NCBI GenBank assembly: GCA_964592405.1
Contig: CAZQBY010000022.1
Coordinates: 1-7,731 of the forward strand
Direction of reading: 5' to 3'
From: CAZQBY01 sp964592405 [NCBI: uncultured archaeon]
GTDB lineage: Archaea; Altiarchaeota; Altiarchaeia; JAFGQM01
DNA: 7,731 nt
A program made the translations under genes and the position numbers. Of this stretch, positions 1-7,300 are shown piece after piece (position 1 is the stretch's first letter; every line of letters begins with the position of its first letter). The notes beneath the pieces are model-generated. The model was not told where the DNA came from, did not search any database, and saw only the letters and a program-made list of their open reading frames with translations.

Positions 1-2500
1 TGTAATCATCCGTTGCGGAGCAGTTGAAGGTTATATTTACGGTTGCATGCGTGCTGGCGTCTGCCGGCGAGTTGAGCGTTACCGACGGGGGATTGTCTGC
101 GCTAACATCGTTGACTTGCACGTAGGTCACGAAGGGCGTGCTGTTGGTCGCGCCGCAGTCGAAGGAGAAGTTGACCCGGATATATCGCGCGCTGGACAAG
201 TCGCTGATGGAATAGTTGTTGATACCATCGCTGAGCAAGAAGCTCTTGTAGTCCTTGTAGGTTGAGCCGTCATCACTGACAATCACTGTCATGTTCACCG
301 ACTGGTCACCAGCGAGGGAAGCGTTGACCTCGACAGTGCTCCATGCCCTAGAGGAACCTGCATCCCTCCAGCTAGACACGTAGGTCCCGTTGTCAAATCC
401 TCCCTTCAGCCAGATTGAATCAACGATGACGCCGTGGGCGTGAGCGCTGCTGCTGTGGTAGCAGGCTGAGACTGCAAAGGTGTCGGCGCCGGACAGCGTG
501 GTACTGTCAGTGTGCGTTATTTCATGCTCTGAGGGAGTCCCGGAGGTCGCATAGACGACAGCTGTGTGTTCAGAGGTCATGCGGTTGTTGACCACGATTT
601 TTGCGTTGACGCTGGTCCCCGCGGTCCCCACCTGGCCCGAGGATTCGCCAGTGAAATAGGCACCTTCGTATGTCCCAGTGGCTCTCCTGAGGTGCATGTT
701 GTTGGAGTTGAACGAACCGGTGACGGAGAAGAACTCATCCTTGTCCTTGTACATGTAGGTCCCGAACCTCGGACGCGAGGTTGAGGAGCATGTCTTGGCC
801 TCAATCGCGTTGGCGCCGTAGTACCATATAGTATACTTGTCGCCCAGGCTGGCTCCCGGTGGTGGGTTGAAGACGCCGTGGGTGGTGTCGTAATCCGAGC
901 CGCTGGAAGGGCTGACGACGTGTATGTAACCGACCCCAGGGCCGCCATCGGATGCAGAGATCTCCACTGTGCCACCAGCTTCACCATCCTTGAACCACTT
1001 GGATGAATTATCCGACCAGTTTAGGTCGTCCAGCTCGGCGTTGAAGTCTTCCCAGTAACCGACACCGACCGTGCCGTTGTGGATGTATACCCTCTCATCC
1101 TCACTAGTGCCCTCCTCCCAGTCGGACTGGTTAAGCCAGCCGAAATCCGCCTTGTTGTGTGCATAGGCCGTTTGGCTGCCGAACTGGAACCTCAGATGGT
1201 GCTTTCCAGGAGTCAGGACCCTGCTCACCTCATAGCCGGTCTCATCGCACTCATAATCCTTTATGAACACTGAATCGTCGACCCACTCGTATTCCAGGAC
1301 ATCCTCCCCGCATCTCACCTCCAGGAATCTCAGATCGCTGTCTTCATCGCTCCACGTCGTCCCGTCAACTGCCGTGATTCTTAGGTTGGCCTCTCCGGTA
1401 GTGTTGAACCTCACAACCCACTTTCCGCCCACTGTCGGATATGACTGGACGTTGATTATGGTCAGACTCTCGCCGAAGGCAGGATCGTCTGGCTCGAGAA
1501 TAAATGTGTACTCGCCATGCGGCACGAGCCCTGTCATAAAGAGTTCCCACTCCCCCAAACACTCTTGGTTGTCAAAGTTCCAGTCTTTGCACTTGTAGAG
1601 CTCTGTCCCAGTAGCTGTGACTGTCACGATCGCATAGTCAAACTCCATCTGCGTCGGGTCGATAGCGTAGACCTTGACGAAATTCTTGCCCTTGAATTTG
1701 TCTGCTGACACATCCTCCAGGCCGAGACGTATGCCCCCCGAGAGGTTCAGATTGCTAAAGAGTATGCTCTTGACTGGGGTGGAATTGGGCAACAGCTCTA
1801 TGCGGTTGTCCCCGAGCATCCTGAGCTGCCCACTGACAGGAGGGACTAAGACGTCTGTGAGGTTATCCTGCCTAGATACATTCATTCCCAAAAAAGCTTT
1901 GGTTTCGTTTTGGGGAGCATGATTGAGGTGGGCTGTAAGGTTTGTTTCGTTAGCGACTACCCCAGTTGTGTTGGTAATGGGCTCATTCAGGACTGTCTCG
2001 TTTACAGGCAGCTCCGTCTGGTTCATGAGATTTTGTGTCCAGTTGGCAGGCGCCCTATCTGTCAGGTTAGTGGTATCGTCAAGTGTCTCGTTCATCTCGT
2101 TGGCAACACCCTCAGATTCATTAGTGGTTGGCAGAGTAGTATCGCTCAAACCCCTGGGCTCCGCATATACCCCTCTTGCCACAGCACTTGCATTGCCGAA
2201 TGATATCCCCATTGTGTAGTCGCCGTAGTCTACCTTTGTGACGAAGCTGCTTACATGGGGGCATGTGTAGTTAGCGAAATCGGATTGGTTACCTTGGCAA
2301 AAGAGGTCGCCACTTAGAGAGAATGAGATGTTGCTCCGACCAGATGTCGTGAAGTTGACTACCCAGGTCCCGTTGCTGATGTTAGAAAATGGGTTAATAA
2401 GAGAGATTATCTGTGGCTCAGCAAGTGACATAGCAATAAGCAAGAATACGGCTGCTATTATCCATAGCCTAAAACGGGCGTGCTTCCTGCATAAAAACAC
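1..2500 (-). CDS. Large secreted multidomain surface glycoprotein, C-terminus cut by window edge
   Basis: One uninterrupted frame of 833 codons runs from a GTG at 2500-2498 to the left window edge, so the C-terminus is missing. An in-frame TAA at 2509-2507 lies just upstream, and no in-frame ATG occurs before residue 24, which is inside the hydrophobic core of the signal peptide. GTG is therefore the supported start. Visible order: signal peptide, residues 1-27 (basic RKHARFR, hydrophobic 12-24, likely cleavage after SLA); beta module with GTWVVNFTTSG, about 32-108; linker with 12 N-glycosylation sequons, 127-215; module with LYKCKDWNFDNQECLGEW, 217-345 (Cys304, Cys314); second beta module with GGKWVVRFNTTG, 355-450; ConA/LamG-like jelly roll, about 480-700; F5/8C-like domain, about 703-797; and the start of an Ig-like repeat (PPSVTLNSPAD) from 804. 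The modules are those of archaeal secreted proteins. Adhesion or carbohydrate binding is inferred from the ConA-like and F5/8C-like folds. No enzymatic motif is visible. Confidence 0.88.
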   Translation of the reverse strand, partial: MFLCRKHARFRLWIIAAVFLLIAMSLAEPQIISLINPFSNISNGTWVVNFTTSGRSNISFSLSGDLFCQGNQSDFANYTCPHVSSFVTKVDYGDYTMGISFGNASAVARGVYAEPRGLSDTTLPTTNESEGVANEMNETLDDTTNLTDRAPANWTQNLMNQTELPVNETVLNEPITNTTGVVANETNLTAHLNHAPQNETKAFLGMNVSRQDNLTDVLVPPVSGQLRMLGDNRIELLPNSTPVKSILFSNLNLSGGIRLGLEDVSADKFKGKNFVKVYAIDPTQMEFDYAIVTVTATGTELYKCKDWNFDNQECLGEWELFMTGLVPHGEYTFILEPDDPAFGESLTIINVQSYPTVGGKWVVRFNTTGEANLRITAVDGTTWSDEDSDLRFLEVRCGEDVLEYEWVDDSVFIKDYECDETGYEVSRVLTPGKHHLRFQFGSQTAYAHNKADFGWLNQSDWEEGTSEDERVYIHNGTVGVGYWEDFNAELDDLNWSDNSSKWFKDGEAGGTVEISASDGGPGVGYIHVVSPSSGSDYDTTHGVFNPPPGASLGDKYTIWYYGANAIEAKTCSSTSRPRFGTYMYKDKDEFFSVTGSFNSNNMHLRRATGTYEGAYFTGESSGQVGTAGTSVNAKIVVNNRMTSEHTAVVYATSGTPSEHEITHTDSTTLSGADTFAVSACYHSSSAHAHGVIVDSIWLKGGFDNGTYVSSWRDAGSSRAWSTVEVNASLAGDQSVNMTVIVSDDGSTYKDYKSFLLSDGINNYSISDLSSARYIRVNFSFDCGATNSTPFVTYVQVNDVSADNPPSVTLNSPADASTHATVNITFNCSATDDY
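1151..1438 (-). repeat. WVV-F beta module, copy 2 of the 1-2500 protein
   Basis: Residues 355-450 contain GGKWVVRFNTTGEANLRIT, then WSDEDSDLRFLEVRCG, YECDETGYEV and a closing HHLRFQFG strand. Cys397 and Cys418 could pair. From memory this matches a module that recurs in archaeal secreted proteins. Copy 1 lies nearer the N-terminus at 2177-2407. Confidence 0.6.
2177..2407 (-). repeat. WVV-F beta module, copy 1 of the 1-2500 protein
   Basis: Residues 32-108 contain GTWVVNFTTSGRSNISF followed by a pair of cysteines (68 and 80). The segment is a diverged, shorter relative of residues 355-450 of the same protein. The similarity is visible at protein level only, with no obvious DNA identity, so the duplication is old or each copy was acquired separately. 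Confidence 0.5.
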
Positions 2501-2568
2501 GCTAGGTTAATGATGTGGGCTATAAAAATTCGGATAAAATCGCCGGCCAAAGGCAAACCTGCACAGGG
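2501..2568. other. Intergenic spacer between second and third genes
   Basis: These 68 non-coding bases separate the TAA of the membrane-anchored protein gene from the GTG of the next gene. They hold the TATA-like element at 2521-2528 and a second T-rich patch (GATTTTATC, minus strand) just upstream of it. I found no clear hairpin terminator. Confidence 0.6.
2521..2528 (-). promoter_or_regulatory. Archaeal TATA box for the GTG-initiated gene
   Basis: Read on the minus strand the element is TTTTTATA, preceded by CGAA, which could serve as part of a BRE. Its centre is about 24-25 bases upstream of the GTG at 2500. Archaeal transcription usually starts about 25 bases downstream of the TATA centre, so the predicted start falls on or within a few bases of the GTG. 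No Shine-Dalgarno-like sequence lies before the GTG (CATTAACCTAGC precedes it). This fits a leaderless mRNA. The T-rich stretch may also help terminate transcription from the upstream gene. The call rests on position and composition only. Confidence 0.5.
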
Positions 2569-4296
2569 TTATCTACGGCGGCGGCTATTCAGCATGTCTC
2601 GGAGCATATCCACATTCATCCTGCTGAATGCCCGTGCACGCTTCATTATAAGCTCGCGCCGGACTACTAATATGAACAAGGAGACTGCAATCACTGCAAG
2701 TATCAGGATCAACAGGTTAATGTCAATGGCAACAACCGCCGAAGGCGCTATAGAAGGTTTAGTGAGTTCGGAAAGCTTTGTAACTGCATCGCTAAGCATT
2801 TCCCTTACTTCGGCCAAGCCGGCCCTCACCTCATTATACCTGTGTGAGTTGAGAATCACAGCCAGATCCTCAAGCTTAAGCTCCGCCGAATTCAGGATGG
2901 AGAGTATTTCAGCAATATTAAACCCTTCAACCCTCTTTCTGAGAACAACAGTCCTCAGATCCCCTATGGTATCCAGGAGGTTCTCTATCTCCCTCTGGAG
3001 TATCTCAAACTCCGTGAGTTCGGGGATGATTCTGAGTGGTTTAACCTCAAGATAGAATATCCTCCTGTGGACCTGGAAACCCTCCGACCTGACAACTGCG
3101 AAGTATCTATATCTGCCATGAGCAAGATTGTCAGGTATGTCAAGTTCGGCAATAAGGACATCCTCTCCGCTTTGGGGGAGGAAAAGTATGCCTAGAGGTT
3201 TTACAGAAGTGGGTTCTATTATCCCCTCCAGTTCAAGGGTTACATCATACAGATCCGTACCACCCACGTTCTTCAGTATAAAGGCAACAAGTCTTTTCTC
3301 GCCGGGATAAACACTTATTATGTCCGGGAAATTGACAAATTCAACAAGGGGGATGAGAGGCAACTCGACGCCCTCCACAAACATTGGTGCCTCTCCAACT
3401 GCTTCACCACCTCCGGCGCCTCCGCCACCCTCCTCGGGAGCAGGTGGGTATGTGACCGTTATGGGTTCCTGGCTGGTCGTAAAGCCCTCCGGATATCCTA
3501 CCGTTACCCTAAAATAGTAAGTGCCATCTGGCGAAGACGGCAGAGTGAGAGTAACAGTACTGTTATATGTATTGCCGGTTATAGTCAGGCTCTCGTTATA
3601 GGAATCTGTAACATTGTTAAGTGGATTTATGAGCTCATAACTTATGTTTACGTTCTTTGCCGTTGGCGGCAGAAGTTTTGTTATGTTCACATCTGCTGTA
3701 ACTGTTTGTCCCACCTGTCTTGTGTTATCCTCCAGATTTATCTCTATGGTAAAGGATGGGGTTTCACCCTGATAGGTATACTCTGCATTTTCGGCATCAC
3801 TAGTGTCGCTGGTTACCACATACTCATAATCGGCAACGCGCGCCTTCACACGATAGTAAAGTGGAGGATTTTCAACACCAAGCCGGGAACTGTCATTCGG
3901 CAGCATCGTGAAGTTATAGGTGTATATGGCCTGTGTAAAGTTGCCATATTCAAAGGTGGCATTGACATAATTTGTCCCGAATCTGGGGAAATTTGTCTCA
4001 TGTGAGGTGTTCCAATAGACTATCCTCACAGCCGCCCATTCTATCTCATGCCAGCCATTGGGATCTGTAACAACCACCTGTATGTGGACATTGCGGGTAT
4101 TGTTGTATGTAGAGAAGGATTTGGTTGGTATGTTGTCCGTTCGGTTGGTGTAATTGCGGTATGTGGTTATAATATCTATGCTCGGCGGGGAATTGAGGAC
4201 CTGAACAGTTAGTGGAATGTCGGCCATGGAGCTGATGCTGCTCAGGAGCAGGGCTGTCATGAAAAAAGATACTATTAACACTAGCTTTAATTCCAT
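2569..4296 (-). CDS. Type I membrane-anchored surface protein with Ig-like and NEW3/CARDB-like domains
   Basis: This gene is complete: 575 aa, ATG start, TAA stop. Residues 1-25 are a signal peptide (MELK, then a hydrophobic run, likely cleavage at SMA/D). An Ig-like domain follows at about 30-175, containing TDPNGWHEIEW (77-87). A second beta domain lies at about 180-283, ending in DGTYYFRVTVGYPEG. Residues 287-304 form a Pro/Glu/Gly linker. A NEW3/CARDB-like domain at about 318-417 has VYPGEKRLVAFILKNVGG and a closing RRIFYLEV strand. Residues 425-511 are charged, helical and coiled-coil-like. The transmembrane helix is about 527-545, followed by an Arg-rich tail ending RRRR. Topology is therefore N-terminus outside and C-terminus in the cytoplasm. 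A start-proximal AGGAG and an upstream TATA-like element support the ATG. The gene sits 51 bases after one surface-protein gene and 68 bases before another. No catalytic motif is visible. A role as cell-envelope anchor or stalk is inferred from architecture and context. Confidence 0.9.
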   Translation of the reverse strand: MELKLVLIVSFFMTALLLSSISSMADIPLTVQVLNSPPSIDIITTYRNYTNRTDNIPTKSFSTYNNTRNVHIQVVVTDPNGWHEIEWAAVRIVYWNTSHETNFPRFGTNYVNATFEYGNFTQAIYTYNFTMLPNDSSRLGVENPPLYYRVKARVADYEYVVTSDTSDAENAEYTYQGETPSFTIEINLEDNTRQVGQTVTADVNITKLLPPTAKNVNISYELINPLNNVTDSYNESLTITGNTYNSTVTLTLPSSPDGTYYFRVTVGYPEGFTTSQEPITVTYPPAPEEGGGGAGGGEAVGEAPMFVEGVELPLIPLVEFVNFPDIISVYPGEKRLVAFILKNVGGTDLYDVTLELEGIIEPTSVKPLGILFLPQSGEDVLIAELDIPDNLAHGRYRYFAVVRSEGFQVHRRIFYLEVKPLRIIPELTEFEILQREIENLLDTIGDLRTVVLRKRVEGFNIAEILSILNSAELKLEDLAVILNSHRYNEVRAGLAEVREMLSDAVTKLSELTKPSIAPSAVVAIDINLLILILAVIAVSLFILVVRRELIMKRARAFSRMNVDMLRDMLNSRRRR

Positions 4297-4299
4297 CTT

Positions 4300-4304
4300 C
4301 TCCT
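4300..4304 (-). promoter_or_regulatory. Shine-Dalgarno-like AGGAG before the 575-aa protein
   Basis: The minus strand reads TTAGGAGAAGATG, so AGGAG ends three bases before the ATG at 4296. The spacer is shorter than usual, but this is the only plausible start with a signal peptide behind it. The next candidate, a GTG at codon 6, would lie about 18 bases from the motif and would remove the basic residue of the signal peptide. Confidence 0.5.
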
Positions 4305-4330
4305 AATTTGGGTAAATAATATCAGGCTCA

Positions 4331-4338
4331 ATAAAAAT
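4331..4338 (-). promoter_or_regulatory. Possible archaeal TATA box for the 575-aa protein gene
   Basis: The minus strand reads ATTTTTAT in the short gap after the preceding TGA. Its centre is about 38 bases upstream of the ATG, which predicts a transcript with a 5' leader of roughly 12-15 bases. That is enough to include the AGGAG at 4300-4304. The same T-run could instead be an archaeal U-tract terminator for the upstream gene, or serve both purposes. Confidence 0.4.
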
Positions 4339-4347
4339 GCGGTCTGT

Positions 4348-7300
4348 TCAGCTTGAGACTGCCTGGACGGTCAGCCAGCCGGAGCAGGAGCCGCCGACCG
4401 CCTGCGGGACCCGGAGCTTCCAGTAGGTGTTTTTATAGAGAGGATTGCCACCAGTCTCGCCATCGGAAAGGTCAAAATTTGTAGAGAAGGCCCCGCACGT
4501 ATTGCTCGGATTTGTACTCAGGCTGCACATGTCGCTCCATGCCGCGCCGCCGGACTCATTATAGTGTATCTGTGAAACATCTATCTCGCCAAGGGTACAT
4601 GTGAGGTCGGTTCCATTGACCTGAATATCCAGAACTACATTGCCCGTATTGTTCACGCGAAGTGTATGGTCACCTGAGGTGTCTCCGACGTTCATGGTGC
4701 CGAAATCCAGACTGTTATTGATATCAATTGCCAGAAGCTGGTTGACCGTTATGTCAGTCTTGTTGCCCCATCCTGTGTTGCCGGCACTGTCATTCACGGT
4801 TATGTTGCAGGTCCAGTCGCCATAGTCAGCATACCAGTAGAGGTAGAAGGAGCAGTATACTGCCCTGTCATTGCCTGACCCTGAGGCAAGCGTGCAGCTG
4901 GAATTGGTGTAGTGGTTGTCATTGTCATCCGCGGAGGTGTGGGTAGCAGGGGCTATGAAGAGCGTGGCGTTGGCCTCATCAATATCCTGCCATCCGTTCT
5001 GGTCGGTGGCGGTGGCATTGCACCAAATCCTTTTTGTTGAGGCAATACTCAGGTCTATCGGGTCAGTCGCCTGGAAGCTGTGGACTGTTGGCGGGGTATT
5101 GGCGACATGACTCACCTTCCACCACGCCGTGGTGGTGTTGGCCTCGTGGCCGGCTGTGTCCTCGCAGGTCGCGTTGATGCTGGAGTAGTTGCCGTTGGGC
5201 TTGTTTGTCATATTCCAGCAGATGTGAGTGCCGCTGGTTGAGTTGACATAACTGGTTCCGTTGAAGTGGAGGGTGCAGTTTATAGCCTCCGTGGAATTGA
5301 CGCAGATGGTTGTGGAGTTGTAGCCGGTTGTGGAGTTGATAGCCGTCCAGTTCCACTCAAGAGTCGGGGCGACATTATCCAGGGTGAAATTAAAGCTCGC
5401 CTCCAGAGTGCTTCCTGACTTGTTCTTCAGGATATTACCCGAATCATCCATCAGGGCTACATAAACCCTGTAGGTTCCGTCTCCGGATGACAAATTGCTT
5501 GAGTTGTAATTCTCCGCGTTCCAGATGGTATCAAGCTTCAGCAGGCTGTCCGTGTTCACGGTCCTCAGGGTAGAGGTTTTGGAGTCATTTATCACAATGT
5601 CTTCATCAACCCATGAATTGCCGTTCCAATACTGGGTCTTCATCAGGAGGTAAAAGGAGATGTTGTTGGTTCCGTTGTTCTGGACCTTGGACTGGTTACC
5701 CTCCTCAGCAGTGTACTCACTGAAGGAGGAGACGTTGAATGTCAGTTCACCAATATCAGGATTCCAGCTCAGTATATGACAGTCTGTGCACTTGACGCCA
5801 TCCTTCTTTATTACCGGCGTCTTCAGCCAGAGGTTTTTCATAGTCAGGTTTGCAGAGACATTCAGGCTTGGATACTTGGTGGAGTTGACGAAGATTGAGC
5901 CAGGGCCTATCTCAACCGCATAGTCAAGATCATAGCCGGAATTTAAAGTCACGTTTTCATTGAATTTTATATAACCGTCCTCCCCGTCGTCCAGTATCAA
6001 TCCGGTGACGTTTTCGTTGTTGGATCCAATACCTGAAAGGTCTGTTGTCAGGCCCTTTCCTTCGAATTCCGTGTAGGTTATCCCGCTCGAGTAGGTTACA
6101 TCAACTTCAACATAATAAACCTCATGATAAGTCCAAGCACCACCATCACAAGTTGGATTGCCTGAGTTGTCGTTATACCCAATGTAATGTAGCAAAATGT
6201 AGAAATCCCCGTCATCGATATAATCGCTGAAACCTGAAGTCAGCTGTGCCGTCTGGGTGATTTTTGTGCCCTCACTGTAATAATCTTCAGCCATATTTTC
6301 CCAATAGCTGCTACCAAAATTCCAGATGTCCAGATCCTGGGTTGATGATGAGAAGCAATCATACCCGTCAGTCAGCATGGATTTGGCAGTTACATCAATC
6401 TGGGATATGACGTTCGCATTTTCGGATATATTGAAGTAGAATCGGTGACATGAACATTGATACTCATACAGGGAGGGGTAGTAAAAATCATCGTTCATCT
6501 TGGCATTTTCATCATCGGAGGAGACAGTATCCAGATCAAAGCTTGAATAGGAGTATTCATCACAATCGTCTAGGTTGTAATCAAGGTTTGACCAGTCCTG
6601 CTCATTCCAGCCGGCACCGTCTTGGGAATTTGGATAGTAGGTGGAAACATCATTGAGCAGGTAGATATGCTTTCTGAGCTTGCCGTCCGGGGATTCCAGG
6701 ATAACATCTGAGCCGATCTCCTCGATGACCTTCCAGCCCTCATCGAGCAGTTTTTGATAATACTCCGGGCACTTGTATGTCTGCGGGCCCTGGCTCACGT
6801 CCTCTTCTCCTGAGGAGTCAGTGTCATCCGCCGGAACAGCTCCCAAGTCCAAGGCAGGCTCCGCGCCGGACGGGTCGGTCAGGTTGATTATCTGATTGTC
6901 AGTGTAGGCATCCTTTAAAGTCCTGACCTGCACGGTTATGTTATCATTGTAAACCTTGAAGCGCTGGCTTGAATTTGAGTCAGATCCTCCAGAGCTGTCA
7001 TTTACATAAACTGTAACATTGTAGGTTCCGTTGTACCAGCCTCTATAGATATAACTCCAGATTCTTAGAGAATCCTGTGACATCGTGTAATTTGTGTCGC
7101 CATGCCCCGGCACTGATATCTCCACCCAAACCTCGTCGATATCGCTCTGTCCGTTTGCGTCAGTTACATTCGCCGATATGTTTATATCCTGCCCCAGTCC
7201 TGTGATGTTTGATATTATTGTTACTGAATTAATTACCGGATCCTTTGATATGCTCTCTCCTATTGTGTAGTTTGCCTCGCCGCCCCATGCGCTGACCTTG

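Larger units (their letters stand above)
4297..4347. other. Intergenic spacer between first and second genes
   Basis: These 51 bases lie between the TGA at 4350-4348 and the next ATG at 4296. They are A/T-rich and contain only the TATA-like or U-tract element and the AGGAG motif. The short gap is compatible either with read-through as an operon or with a separate promoter for each gene. Confidence 0.6.

Noticed and set aside
577-987. Minus-strand 136-codon frame
   Set aside because: It is out of frame inside the continuous 833-codon gene and has low-complexity Ser/Thr/Arg/Pro content typical of a GC-rich shadow.
1910-2219. Overlapping plus-strand frames of 97-98 codons
   Set aside because: They are antisense to the sequon-rich linker. 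Openness comes from the repetitive AAC/ACA content of the real gene, and no ribosome binding site or domain is visible.
2470-2491. ATG at 2491 as the start of the third gene
   Set aside because: That frame reads MQEARPF and then stops. Only the GTG frame is open and gives a signal peptide.
2510-3055. Plus-strand 181-codon frame
   Set aside because: It is antisense to the C-terminal part of the 575-aa gene, has Ser/Arg/Ile-rich shadow composition, and covers a region whose minus strand encodes a clear stalk, transmembrane helix and tail.
3385-3438. GC-rich repeat-like stretch encoding the Gly/Glu linker
   Set aside because: It is simple codon repetition of GGA/GGC/GAG for a flexible protein linker, not a DNA repeat or recombination site.
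5063-5356. Minus-strand 97-codon frame rich in His, Gln and Leu
   Set aside because: It is an out-of-frame reading of the Asn/Ser/Thr-rich sequon cluster (AAC/CAC/TCC repeats shifted to His/Gln/Leu codons), lying within the large secreted protein gene.
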